NCBI GenBank assembly: GCA_027919835.1
Contig: JANVFP010000011.1
Coordinates: 558,001 to 622,000 of the forward strand
DNA from: Lentinula raphanica
Taxonomy: Eukaryota; Basidiomycota; Agaricomycetes; Agaricales; Omphalotaceae
Reading direction: 5' to 3'
DNA: 64,000 bases
In this document: in pieces, positions 11,243-22,054 of the stretch
How positions within the stretch are numbered: the first letter of the stretch is position 1
How the letters are laid out: every line of letters starts with the position of its first letter
Translations under genes and position numbers: made by a program
The notes under the pieces: generated by a model
What the model was told of the DNA's origin: nothing
The model's database searches: none
Seen by the model: the letters and a program-made list of their open reading frames with translations, nothing else

Positions 11243-13221
11243 ATGGCGCCCAACCACGAATTTTCCAACATTCCCCTTCGTTTGGAGTCCGAGCTTGAGG
11301 ACTGGGCTGATGATGCAGCACACTGGGTCAAGGTACTATGTCAAGATCGTACCCTAGGATTCAGTGCTGCTATCAATCAACAAGGATCCATCAAGCTTCA
11401 GACTTCGACGAGAAAAGCGATCATGGCTGATGTAAAATCTGCCTATGAACACATTGTATGTATTTCATGACTAGATCTGTTCATTATCAGTCTTTGACGA
11501 CTTTTCCAGTCCCTTAAGGTGTCGAAGGAGGCTGCCAGTCTCAACACTTCGTACATGCAACAGTACGAGGCCTTGAGTGAGGCCTTGATCGGCATCATGG
11601 CCTTCTCCGAGATCGCAGAGGAGGCCGGCAGACTCTACCCCAACGTCAAGAATGAGGGTGGACAAGACTCCAGGATGGAGCTGTTCCTCGATGAGCTCGT
11701 CAAGATCCGTCGTTCCGCCACACGAGCCAAAATGCAGAAGGCCGAAGCCGCTGCAAAGGAAGTCAAAAACTCGACTCCAGGAGTAAGTATTGCTTCGAGT
11801 AACTTTGTCCCTTCGATAGATCTGATCAATTTTCAAAGACCAAAGGCAAGGAATCGTCCAAGGCCAGAGAAAAGACCGTGGAACGTGCTTCAGTCGAGCC
11901 CATTGACGCTGAACAGAAGTTCATGGAAGAAATTGTGAGTAGATCTGTTCGTCGAGTCGATCCGAAGTACTGATCCATCGAGTTAGGAAGCAGATCTCGC
12001 CGCCGCCGAAGCTGAAGACGAGGCTGCTGCACGTAAGGCCCGTCCCAAGGGAACTACTGCCTTCCTTCGTCGTCAACAGGCAAGTCCAGGCTGTGATGGC
12101 ATTGCAGCCTACGCCATTCTTGCTTATCGAGCCGAACGTCGTGCTAAGTTGTATCGAAAGGGCACTCCCGTCAAAGTAGCTGACCAAGATAGCCCTGTAC
12201 GTCGTTCCACTTGATAGATCTAACGGTTTCTGATGAAGATCTTCAGATGGAGGACGTTGCAGGTGAAGAAGAGGCGTCTCCCAAGGCTAAGTCTAAGTCC
12301 AAGTCCAAAAAGAAGTCTAAGGTCGTCGAGGAGACTCCTGAGCCAATGGCTGACCCGGATATCATCGTAAGTACCTTTAGATCTACTCAAACGAATAGAT
12401 CTGACGATTCTTTAGATGGAAGAGGAACCCAAACCCAAGGCTAAGGCCAAGGGGACAAACGCTGAGGAGGAGACTACGAAGGCTTCCAAGGGCAAGGGAA
12501 AACGAAAGCGACAGGACCAAGACGTGGGGGCAGCAGGATCCGCTGAGACTTCAGTGAACCCTGAGCCTTACTCAACCACTGCTGGACCTGAGACTATCGT
12601 TCAGCCCCTGGCGACCGGAGAGGAACGGACCAAGAGGACCAAGGTCTACCTAGATCTGGCCGATACTTGTAAGTACCTCGAGTCATTTCCAACAGATCTT
12701 CTCTTCTTTTCGCTCTATTATTTATCACAGAGCAGCAAGGATCACTAGATCTATTGCTTTAGCATGTTGTCTTGCGTTTGAACTGTCTCTAGGACGTGGT
12801 ATCTGAGCTAATCATCTTCACAGGCGACCCTGGAGATTCCGAAAACTGGGACCTCGTCCGTCTCCTTCAAGATATCACTCATAGCCACGCCGCTGAGTAC
12901 AGCAACTATACCGAGGCACAGTTCAATGCCTTGGTTAACTTCCATCAGAATCAGCTTTTCGACTGTTCCATCAAAGCTAGGTTTTACGCTCGACGTGGGT
13001 TGGCAAGTCAGGCCATTATCGACAACGCCTGGAAGGCTTTCCGTATGAAACAGCCCCTGAACGTCGACGACGACAGCAATCCTCGCGAGGAAGTGGTTGT
13101 CGTTCCTTCCTACACACCCTACACTCGTCCCCTTATGATGCCACCCAGGGGTGATCCACAAGGTGATAGAGAACAGCTAGCACGCCTAGATCCTTCGCTT
13201 CCTCCACATTCCGCGCCTTAG
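11243..13221 (+). CDS. Antisense gene 2 of the gypsy element: multi-exon, Lys/Glu-rich protein
   Basis: Well-supported exons are 11243-11455, 11510-11782, 11839-11934, 11987-12196, 12247-12366 and 12416-12668, each joined in phase by GT-AG introns. A final coding block runs to the TAA at 13221, from about 12793. The last junction does not keep frame with any acceptor I could find, so either an intron is missed or a base is wrong. The protein has a helical N-terminus, a middle very rich in Lys, Ala and Glu (repeated KAKSKSK-type tracts), and a globular C-terminal part of about 140 residues containing FTGDPGDSENWDLV. Most introns contain an AGATCT palindrome. I do not recognise the family. Lys-rich tracts suggest nuclear location or nucleic-acid contact, but this is weak inference. 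Confidence 0.65.
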
Positions 13222-13396
13222 GTAGACGTCTGAAGTAGTTGAAACACCAGATCCATTCGTTCCCGTTGTCCTGGTACCTATTTTTATACCTGATATGCAG
13301 TCAAGTAACGTATTAGGTAGTTTTTGAGGTAATTCAGTCGATGACCAACTTCCTCGAGCATGTTGAGATAGAATTTTCGAAAGATCAATGACCGGA

Positions 13397-13411
13397 CTCC
13401 CCCAAACTAAA
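13397..13411 (-). repeat. Third copy of the PPT-like motif, at the integrase 3' end
   Basis: The same 15 bases as at 7307-7321 and 11142-11156. It lies 19 bp downstream (element sense) of the integrase stop at 13430, where a polypurine tract would normally sit in an element without extra genes. It is followed on the plus strand by AGATCTG, as in the LTR-proximal copy. Confidence 0.85.
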
Positions 13412-13429
13412 TAGATCTGTTGGTCTAAC

Positions 13430-16077
13430 TCAGTTTGATGAGGAGATCCTTTGACTACGACGTGGGCCTGTCTCAGAATTGTCATCCTCAGGCGCTTCAT
13501 CACTAGAACCGGACTCTGCAGCCTTCGGATCCGAAGGATCCTTATCCTTTTCAGCTGAAGTGTCGAATGCGACATCAGGATCCTCAGATATGTTGATCTT
13601 AGGGATTGCTCCGAATACTAGATCCTCAACATTATCAGGGGTATCCTCGTCATCATCGACCATGGCTTCCAGTTGTTCTGGACTCAGATCTATCAGGTCA
13701 TGGATGTTCTGGGGCAGATCTATTGGTTCGAAACGAGCATGATGAGGCATTACCCTGAATGCACCGACTTTGTCTTTCAGTACGGTACCATCCATTTCAG
13801 CAATGATATAAGATCCTCCTCGTGTTCGTCTGATCACAACCATAGGTCCACGGTAACGACTATACATTTTTCGATCCAAATTCTTCTCGATGGTGGTGTT
13901 CCTGATCTGTACCAAGGTCCCTGGTTTGAAATCCCAGTCCTTGATGGTATATCGGAACTTGTCTTCGAAGATCCTAAGATCTCGACGCTTATTAGCATCA
14001 ATCCTGGATCTCATGTTCTCAATGAAGGAACGGTGTTTGGAAAGGGCCTGAGCACGATAACCCAGCAACTCTTCCCGAGAGAGGATTCGATTTGGTGGAT
14101 TGACCAAATAGGTAGATTCGACGATATCAAAAGGTAGTAACGGTTCTGCACCAGTTACAACAAAATAGGGGGAGCACCCGAGACCCCTCCTAGGAGTGAC
14201 TCGATCTGCCCATAACATCGGCTTCAGGAAGTAGAACCATTTGCTCAGATCTCCGGCACAAGTCTTTGCTAAGGCCTGTCTCAGATCATAATGAGCACGC
14301 TCAATCTTTCCATTGGCTTGAGAGTTATACGGGGAAATCTTAATTCCTCGGATCCCATACTTTTGTTCCAACCATTTCAGCATAAGCTTCATTTGGGGTG
14401 CATTATCCGAAACAACTTCCTCAGGACATCCCCATCGACAGATAATGTCATCAAAGAACCATTCAGCTATAGATCTGGCATTTTCCACTCTTAAGGCTCT
14501 CGCCTCAGACCAGGATGAAAGTGAATCTCGACCATGCACTATGTACTTACACCCATTACTAGATGGAGTCATGAACATGGTGTCAATATGTACCTTCTGA
14601 AACAGGGAAGGGGTATAAGTAACCGTTGGAGGGATTCTAATGAGAGCCCTCTGTCAATCCTGACAGGCTTGGCACGATTTAACATACCACTCCACGTCTT
14701 TGTCCAGATCTGGCCACCAAAACCTCTTTTCCAAGAAGTCCTTCGTTGCAAAGACACCTTTGTGACCAAGGGCATCATGTGCACTGTTCAGAAGAGCCAT
14801 TCGTCGATCAGGATCCACGACTACACGAGGCTGATCTGACGATAACTTCCTATGGTACAATCGACCTTCGGCATCAATGGAGAAGGGAATTACTTTCCTA
14901 TCCATCTCTAACCGTTGTTTCTTGTCCAATTTCCCGAAACATTCTGCATCAGGGTTTTTCAGCCACTCCAAGATCTCTGGCAACTGCTTGTCCAAACGAT
15001 TTCCTCCATCAGATCTGTGGGAATCCGGATATGATTGATCTGGTCCCCAGACTGCATTGTCAGGAATCGTGGTATATTGCAGATACTGAGAAACTGGTTG
15101 CATCCCATGCATAAGCAGATGGTCCTTTCGTAGTTTATGCTCAAGATCTTCTTCTCTGGCAAGTTCTAGATCTTCCTCAAAATCTGGGCAATAGATTCCT
15201 AGGAGATAACCATGCCTTGGATCTATATGATCTTTAAACGAATCAAAGGGAAATGGATCGTCGGCATCATCTGCTTTCAGAAACCTGATGTTGTTGGAGT
15301 CATCCTCGTCCAGATCATCTTCACTGGTCGACTTTCCGCGAGGAGTTGTCCAACCACCAGGTGGTCTTCGAGATAAGCCATCAGGTCCATGTGTCACACC
15401 TTTGACATGTACCAAATCGAAATGGAATTTACGGATTGCCTCAATCCAACGATTAATGGTTGCATTTGGGCCACTACTGGGGTTTTCAAGCATTCCCTGT
15501 ATGTAGCTCGCATCAGTTTCCACTATCAGTTGTCGGCATCCATAAAGAAGATAATGGGTGGACTCCAAAGCAAGTTTCAGACCATAAAGTTCACGTTTAG
15601 ACTGTGAAAAACGGGCTTCCCGTTCCACGTAGGGAATAGATCCAAAGTAATTGTAATAGATCTTTTCAGGGTCGTTAGGATCTACTTGATAAATGTAAAA
15701 TCCTGTTCCCATCCAGGAGCTATCGACTGATAGATGTGTTTCCCAATCATAAACAATGACTCTAAGGGCTGGTGCATTTCGCACTCCTTCCTTTAGTAGT
15801 TCCATAGCAAGATCCTGCTCCTCAGACCACTCAAACGGTACATTTGCTGTCAATTTAGTCAAGGGGGCAGCTTTCTTGGAATAGTTGTGAATGAACATTT
15901 GAAGCTGGCCAACAGTCCCCAGAAAAGCTCTCACATGTGTTCGAGTTTCGCATTTAGGCCAAGTTAGGACCGTAGTAGCGATCTTATCATCTGGTTTCTG
16001 TCCTTCATAGGCACAACGATGTCCAACCACTGTGGTTTCCTCACAACAAACGAAAGCTTTAGGTCCTGAGAAGGTAC
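13430..16077 (-). pseudogene. Gypsy pol, 3' half: end of RT, RNase H, integrase
   Basis: Starting at the Ngaro insertion point, the minus-strand frame gives the end of the RT connection domain (TFSGPKAFVCCEETTVVGHRC, split here only by position), RNase H (LSVDSSWMGTGFYIYQ, then RELYGLKLALES, then DGLSRRPPG) and the integrase HHCC finger (HDALGHKG ... SCQACQD). The DDE core has D in VHIDTMF, D in SDNAPQM and E in NGKIERAH. A GPMVVIRR segment and an acidic tail end at 13430. A TGA at 14656-14654 interrupts the frame between the HHCC finger and the core, where related elements usually carry Arg; CGA to TGA at a CpG is a likely cause. The catalytic residues themselves are intact. Confidence 0.92.
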
Positions 16078-17185
16078 TCGACATGAAGGCGGATTCCAAG
16101 GGTAGGGAGCCTTTCTGCAGGCCTCTGCAAACAACAGATCATCTCCCAGTAATTATAGTGCACTATTCATCACAACAGGTATGTACATGAAGGTCTTCAC
16201 CTTCATCATACCTAATGTGTACATGAATACACTTAATTGCTGGCTACCTCTCAAGTGCTCTTGCCACTATACTGTGTACGCATACAGAGCTCTATTGTCC
16301 CTACAAGTTGTCCACTATAACCCTATGATGATACTCACTCACTCTGTGTTGAGTTATTCATATTTTTTCAGAATGCTTTAATAAAGCTTTTGAAATATTT
16401 TCTATTCTACACAAAGCATTCCTGGATCAAACCTATAGGTGTCTTAGATGGAAATATACAGTTTGATGTCCTCTTCAAGATGCAAATAATTTTGAAGGCA
16501 TTTGGTCTAGTGGTTCTCCTGCAATCCTCATTTTAAAATGCACACTCAAAACACTTGTGTGTTATTTCATTCCCAGAGCCTCTATATCACTTAGCACCAT
16601 GCCTAGACTCATCACATGGATTCCTGGACATATTTCGGACATTTCCAGCGCTTATAGGGCGCCTGGATCATCAGCTGATAGCTGTACATGATCCCATCTT
16701 CACATGCATCAGGCAATTGATTATGGGGCTGTTTTAAATTGATGTGGCTGTTACAGGTGCCAGAGGTCTGAGCAGAGGCCTGTAAAAGCGAGTTGAAACA
16801 TCAATTTTTGATCTCCCATTCTTCCTTTCCTTCCCCCACCATCTCTGACCTGGGTGAGGCTGCCTGCATGTTCCCTAGCTCTTTCTGAGCTCTGATTTCA
16901 CTGTCCAGTACATTCCTACATCTGTACAGACTACAGGCCTTCCAGAGGTGTCTCAGATACAGGAATCTGGTATGAAATTTCGCATTTTTCACCATCAAGA
17001 CACTGAACAGATACCAAAGCACATCCAGACAGATCTAAGGTGATCAGACACTCTAGGAGTTGATTCCTTTGTTAGATCTTGGGTTTTTGGTGTCTCAGTG
17101 CGCTCTGATCATGTCTGATAAGCCTCTACATAGTACTGACTCTTATCTACATAGATCTAACCTTGATCTGCCTGTTTTTCCTTCA
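16078..17185 (+). repeat. Ngaro split direct repeat A1
   Basis: This 1,108-bp repeat starts TCGACATGAAGG and matches A2 (22055-23161) almost perfectly; the only difference I noticed is one extra T near 16368. The Gag ATG follows at 17230. Confidence 0.93.
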
Positions 17186-17229
17186 ATCTCCTGCTCTCTC
17201 TGAGCACCATCTTCATCTCAACAATCTAT

Positions 17230-18996
17230 ATGGCTCCTCATCACTCTGAATCATCAGATCCTCATGCTTTCCATGCTTCTACACCCTCCAAGTCAAAATC
17301 TAGTCAGATCCAGCATGATCAGACCTCATCCAAGCCATTCCAACACATCAATTTTGCTCAAGCTCTTCCCAAACTTTCATCCAGCAAGACCAGAGCTAAT
17401 CAGACTGCATCCCAGGCCTCTAGACCACTCATTCTTGATCATGTTCTTCTCCCTCCTTCATCTGACCAGATCAGGCCAGACCAGGCCAGATCAAAGTCAC
17501 TCTCTTCTTCTCTCAAGTCCTCTAACAAGCATTCTGACTCCCAGATCACACCCAGCTTACCTTCCCAGTACTCCAAGGGCACCTCTAGCTCCTCTAGGCA
17601 GTCTGAAACCCATGTTCACTTCAGGTCTGTTTCTCCTCACTCCCAGAATGTTCCATCCTCCTCTGCTGCTCCTCACTTGTCACCCTCTCTCTCCCTTGCT
17701 GACAGGCTCTCTGATGACCCTGTGCAGGCTCTGGAGTTTGAGACAGTTGGTGAACAAGCCAGGGCTCTTCAGGAGGTTGTTGAACAGTTCAGAAATGAGG
17801 AGATCAATGCTATGGATGCCTTTAGGGCTGTTAGAGATCTCTCTTTCAATGATGCTGTTATATCCCAAGACTATGTGTCTCAGATCATGGATATCCAGAG
17901 AGAGACTAATAAGTTTAAGAGAGATCAGAGAGCTAAGCTCAAAGGGAAGAAGACTGCTGTCTCAGCAGATCAGAATGATGTCTCTCATGAAGAAGCTGTC
18001 AATGAAGCTGCCTGGGCTAGCATGCAGACTCAGATTCAGGATCTGGATGATGAGCAAGCCCAGCTTGAATCTGGTGCTTCTCCTCAAGATCCAGAGCCTA
18101 TTCTACAGGCTGGGAGAGATGCCTTGGCTAGACTTCTTGCCTCTCCTGTCAAACCTGCTTCAACTGCTTCAATGCTTCCTGCTGCACTTCTTGAAGCTGC
18201 TCCTCACTTGGCACATCTATCAGGCCCCTCATCTCTTCCTGCTCATGTGCAGAAAACTTGGGAACTCAAGAACCTCTTTGCTGCTGAAAGCAATCTTGAC
18301 CCAGTTGTATCTCTACTTGCTGCTCAACCTTTCTCTGATCCTCTCCCTGTCTCTTTGCTTCGCCTCATTGTCAAGGATCGCTTCGTGGACTTTGATAAAG
18401 TCTATGCTGCACTGGTCAGCTTTTCCTCATCTACCTATGATGATAGCAGAGATTTTGGGTCAGAATACAAGCTGGTTCGTAAGGATCAAGTTCTCAAGTC
18501 TATGCCTGTCACTTCTGAGTCTCAATGGCTCCGAGTTTTTGATGCATGGACTGCTCCTTTGCTCAAGGTTTATCCACATCGCAAAGATGAGCTGGAGACA
18601 TACAAAGCACAAATTATGGAGTATTTCAGATCCTCACCTTATGATCCATCTGTGGCTATCAGGGTTGATAAAGAAGCTAGGCAGAAAGCTGCCAACACTC
18701 CATTTGACCTGGGCAATCCAGAGAGCTTCCACACTCTTCTTCTCAAAGAGTTGTTATCTGCTAGAAAGAGGCCTTCTGGTGGTAGCCAATCTTCTTCCTC
18801 ATCCAGCTCAAAGCGTCGTGACACACCTTGCATCCTTTGGAATGAGAAGAGGTGTTCAGAGCCCTGTCCTAATAACAGGAAGCATGGCTACTGCAGTGAG
18901 TGTGGAGAACAGCACAGAGCCATTGACAATCAGTCCTGCTATGACCAGCTCCAGAAGCGTCGCAGAGAGAGTAGAAAGCGCTCTTCAAGGGCCTAA
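17230..18996 (+). CDS. Ngaro Gag-like protein with C-terminal Cys/His motif
   Basis: A single frame of 588 residues starts at the first ATG after A1. The first third is Ser/Pro/His-rich and disordered. The middle is helical (EFETVGEQARALQEVVEQF). The last 60 residues contain a Cys/His cluster (CILWNEKRCSEPCPNN ... HGYCSECGEQHRA) and a basic tail RRRESRKRSSRA, consistent with nucleic-acid binding. Its position upstream of RT and the metal-binding end match the first ORF of Ngaro elements. The RT frame is +1 relative to this frame, and the +1 frame is also open through almost the entire gene. No stop or frameshift interrupts it. Confidence 0.85.
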   Translation: MAPHHSESSDPHAFHASTPSKSKSSQIQHDQTSSKPFQHINFAQALPKLSSSKTRANQTASQASRPLILDHVLLPPSSDQIRPDQARSKSLSSSLKSSNKHSDSQITPSLPSQYSKGTSSSSRQSETHVHFRSVSPHSQNVPSSSAAPHLSPSLSLADRLSDDPVQALEFETVGEQARALQEVVEQFRNEEINAMDAFRAVRDLSFNDAVISQDYVSQIMDIQRETNKFKRDQRAKLKGKKTAVSADQNDVSHEEAVNEAAWASMQTQIQDLDDEQAQLESGASPQDPEPILQAGRDALARLLASPVKPASTASMLPAALLEAAPHLAHLSGPSSLPAHVQKTWELKNLFAAESNLDPVVSLLAAQPFSDPLPVSLLRLIVKDRFVDFDKVYAALVSFSSSTYDDSRDFGSEYKLVRKDQVLKSMPVTSESQWLRVFDAWTAPLLKVYPHRKDELETYKAQIMEYFRSSPYDPSVAIRVDKEARQKAANTPFDLGNPESFHTLLLKELLSARKRPSGGSQSSSSSSSKRRDTPCILWNEKRCSEPCPNNRKHGYCSECGEQHRAIDNQSCYDQLQKRRRESRKRSSRA

Positions 18997-19126
18997 ATCT
19001 CTGGCTGGTACAAAGCATTTATTGGATACATCTGAATCTACTTCTAATCCACGTTTTAGACGTGGTTATTTATGGTCTTCTACTAGTTCTTCTTGTAACA
19101 TCATTCCTCCCAGTATCACATCTACT

Positions 19127-20854
19127 ATGACTGCACCTCCTCTACCTTCACCTCCTGAACATCTCTTGAATAATCCCCAAATTTTTGCTACTCTACAATC
19201 TATGTCTGGTTACATCAAAGTTGAAACTCCATTCAATGTGGATCGTTTGGAACTCCTCTTATCTTCTCATCCTAACCAACCTTTTGTTGCTTCTGTTATT
19301 CGTTCATTGAGAGAAGGGTTCTGGCCTTTCTATGAAGCAGAATGGGAAGAGGAATGCAGACAAAAAGTTAATAACTATGTAACTGAACCAGTAGACATTG
19401 CAGCACTTAGAGCTCACAGAGATCAGGAGGTAGCTGCTGGAAGGTGGTCAGAAGCACTACCAGAAGATTTTGTACTATTGCCTGGCATGAAAGTTTCCCC
19501 TATGTTTGTAGTCTGGCAGAAGGGGAAAGCTAGAGTTGTCATGGATCAAACTGCATCAGGTCTCAATGATGGTATTCCTAGAGAGGAGGCCAAAGTGAAA
19601 TATGATGATATGCACACCTTTGGTCAGGTGCTCAATGATGTTATCAAAGAGCACCCTAATGAGGAGCTTGTGCTATTCAAGAGTGATGTGGCTAAAGCCT
19701 TCCTCAATCTCCCTGCTCATCCTCTCTGGCAACTTTGTCAAGTTGTTTCTGTTGATGGAAGATTTCACATTGTTAGGAGACTGGTCTTTGGGACTAGAAC
19801 CTCTCCTCGCTGTTGGTGCTCTGTGTCTGCACTGCTCTGTTGGTTTGGGACTGAGAAGCTAGGAATCCCTAATCTACATGTTTACATGGATGACTTCTTT
19901 GGCTGGGACTTCAAGAGGAATCTAATCACCTTTCATGGCAAGAAATATCCCAAGAGACAAGTACAGCTTCTAGTCTTTTGGGACATGATTGATTGCCCTT
20001 ATGAAGATAGAAAACAAGACTGGGGAGTCTGGCTTTTGATCATAGGCTTCTTAACAGATATCATGAAAGGCTCTATCTCTTTGACTCAGGAATCCATAGA
20101 TGGACTTGTAGAAGCTATTCATACATTCCTCTCATCTCCCAATCGCAAAGCTGCACTCAGAGACTGGCAGCATCTAGCAGGTTCTCTAAACTGGTCACTT
20201 AATGTTCTTCCATGGGCTAGACCTGCTCTTACAGAAATGTATCGCAAAATGAGTGGGAAAACACTTCAATTTCGTCACATCCCTATCAATGGTGAAGTGC
20301 ATAGAGACCTGACCTGGTTCTCTGATATGCTCAAGTCTGCCATTGGGATACAATTTGTAGATGCTCAAACATGGAGTGATAGTGAAGCAGACTTTGTGAG
20401 CTGGACTGATGCAAGCAACATAGGCCTATCCTTTGTCTATGCCAGTAATGGCTTTTGTTATCAGGTGCATCCAACTCCTGGCAGCCCCATTGTAGACATC
20501 TTCTTCAGAGAGCTGCTAGCTATTTTATCTGGCCTACATCACATTGCTTCCAAGCCTAGTCCACCCAAGAGAGTCCTATTCTTCTCTGATAGTTTGGACT
20601 CTGTCCAAGTTCTCAGTTCTCTTGCAGTCAAAGAATCATCACATAACTCCATCCTCCTTGCTATTGCAGGTATAGTTCTCAAAACTGGTATTGACATCAG
20701 AGTTCGTCATATTCCTGGCAAAGACAACATTAAGGCAGATCTTCTGTCTAGACTTCTACTGGATGACTTCAAGCTCCAGTTTCCCTCCTACCGCGTCCGC
20801 ACTTTTGAGCCTCCAAGAGAGCTACTGCCGGCGCGATGGAGAGAGTCCTTTTAG
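19127..20854 (+). CDS. Ngaro reverse transcriptase / RNase H
   Basis: From the ATG at 19127 the frame encodes 575 residues. RT motifs include KSDVAKAFLNLP (first catalytic Asp) and VYMDDFFGW (YMDD active site). RNase H follows with SWTDASNIG, FFRELLAIL, FFSDSLDS and HIPGKDNIKADLLSR, giving the Asp-Glu-Asp-Asp set. The RNase H/RT order and YMDD fit DIRS-like elements. The frame is open upstream to 17264, overlapping gag in the +1 frame, so expression could use internal initiation, splicing or frameshifting. I chose the first ATG after the gag stop (18996). It overlaps the recombinase ORF by 19 bases. Confidence 0.93.
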   Translation: MTAPPLPSPPEHLLNNPQIFATLQSMSGYIKVETPFNVDRLELLLSSHPNQPFVASVIRSLREGFWPFYEAEWEEECRQKVNNYVTEPVDIAALRAHRDQEVAAGRWSEALPEDFVLLPGMKVSPMFVVWQKGKARVVMDQTASGLNDGIPREEAKVKYDDMHTFGQVLNDVIKEHPNEELVLFKSDVAKAFLNLPAHPLWQLCQVVSVDGRFHIVRRLVFGTRTSPRCWCSVSALLCWFGTEKLGIPNLHVYMDDFFGWDFKRNLITFHGKKYPKRQVQLLVFWDMIDCPYEDRKQDWGVWLLIIGFLTDIMKGSISLTQESIDGLVEAIHTFLSSPNRKAALRDWQHLAGSLNWSLNVLPWARPALTEMYRKMSGKTLQFRHIPINGEVHRDLTWFSDMLKSAIGIQFVDAQTWSDSEADFVSWTDASNIGLSFVYASNGFCYQVHPTPGSPIVDIFFRELLAILSGLHHIASKPSPPKRVLFFSDSLDSVQVLSSLAVKESSHNSILLAIAGIVLKTGIDIRVRHIPGKDNIKADLLSRLLLDDFKLQFPSYRVRTFEPPRELLPARWRESF

Positions 20855-21843
20855 AGGCCATGGGTGAGCAGAGGAAGAGACAAGGTCACTCTGCTCACCC
20901 TCCTATGGACTTGAACAAGTTAGATGATTTGGTATTATTCCTTCAAGCCCATGCCATTGAGAAGTCTACCAAACAGAACTATACTACAGGTGCTAAAGAT
21001 TATATCAGGTTCTGCACCTCTCATAATCTGGATCTGGATCCCACCCCATCCACACTCTCCAGATACATTGCCTACACATCCAGACATATTGCCTCTGGAC
21101 CCAAATATCTCTCTGGTGCTCGTCACTTTCTCAAACAACTCTATCCTCACTTTGATGAATCTCGTGCTCATCCTCTGGTTCAAGCTACAATCAGAGGCTC
21201 CAAGAAAGTTAGAGCTGACCCAGTCAAGAGGAAGCCTCCTCTTCAAATTTCTCATATCCAACTCTTCTATGACTCTCGTCATCTCTCCTATGATGATCTT
21301 CTGTTTGCTACTCTATCAAGTTGTGGCTTCTATGGTTGTCACCGCATTGGTGAACTCACTGTTCCTAATCAGTATGACTTGCGTGACTGGCGTAAGGTGA
21401 TCAAGCGTGCTTCTCTCAAGTTTGAGAATGGCAGAGCTGGTTATCATTTGCCTTATCACAAAAGTGATCCTTTCTATCATGGAACAGATATTCTCCAAAG
21501 TCATCAAGCAGTGGCTAGTCCTGTGTCTCTACTGAAGGAATACTGTGCTATCAGAGACAAACTACATGGAGCCAGGCCTGCATTGTTCCTCTGTGAGGAT
21601 GGGACACTCCCCACTAGATCCTGGTTTGAATCCAGGTTCTTTGCTTATGTTGGTAGGGAGTTTGGTGGACATTCACTAAGAGCTGGTGGTGCAACTTTTT
21701 ATGCCAGACTTGGACTTTCAGAATCTGTGATAATGGCTTTAGGACGTTGGTCTTCTTCAGCTTGGAAAATATATATCAGAGACAATCCTACAGTAAGGGC
21801 AGAATTACAGCTAGCTTCTCTCAAACAAGCCCAAAAATCTTGA
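20836..21843 (+). CDS. Ngaro tyrosine recombinase
   Basis: A 335-residue protein. The N-terminal half is a SAM-like core-binding domain (NYTTGAKDYIRFC ... ARHFLKQLYPHF). The catalytic half has CHRIGELTV (first Arg), a Lys-rich beta segment, GGHSLRAGGATFYA (HxxR), GRWSSSAWKIYIR (Trp in the second His position and the nucleophilic Tyr). All active-site residues are present, so it is predicted to cut and join DNA through a 3'-phosphotyrosine link, inserting the circular cDNA. The ATG at 20836 lies inside the end of the RT frame, so translation may be coupled or depend on a separate transcript. Confidence 0.93.
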   Translation: MERVLLEAMGEQRKRQGHSAHPPMDLNKLDDLVLFLQAHAIEKSTKQNYTTGAKDYIRFCTSHNLDLDPTPSTLSRYIAYTSRHIASGPKYLSGARHFLKQLYPHFDESRAHPLVQATIRGSKKVRADPVKRKPPLQISHIQLFYDSRHLSYDDLLFATLSSCGFYGCHRIGELTVPNQYDLRDWRKVIKRASLKFENGRAGYHLPYHKSDPFYHGTDILQSHQAVASPVSLLKEYCAIRDKLHGARPALFLCEDGTLPTRSWFESRFFAYVGREFGGHSLRAGGATFYARLGLSESVIMALGRWSSSAWKIYIRDNPTVRAELQLASLKQAQKS

Positions 21844-21961
21844 AACTGTACTATAGTACTTTTGTAACATCATCCTATCTGATATACAACCATTTACCTC
21901 GCGTCTCATTCACATTTTCTTTCACCACCATCCACCCCTCAACAACATTTCATAGCAATTA

Positions 21962-22054
21962 TAGCCCTCCATGATCCGCTTTGAATGTTATGGGCTTTGG
22001 CCCAGTGTTGGCTAACTTTAACTTCCTGTCCCACCTGAGTGCAAAAGGCAGAGG
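21962..22054 (+). repeat. Ngaro split direct repeat B1
   Basis: A 93-bp copy starting TAGCCCTCC and ending GCAGAGG, directly abutting A2. The junction GCAGAGG-TCGAC-ATGAAGG equals the joint expected in a circular intermediate. Confidence 0.92.

Noticed and set aside
12669..12792. Last intron of antisense gene 2
   Set aside because: No GT-AG pair I tried joins the two coding blocks without a stop, so I did not assert an intron there.
17264..19126. Long plus-strand frame overlapping Ngaro gag, read as a giant N-terminal extension of RT
   Set aside because: The translated extension is low-complexity Leu/Ser sequence without domains, whereas the other frame is a convincing Gag. I start RT at 19127 and report the overlap only as an observation.
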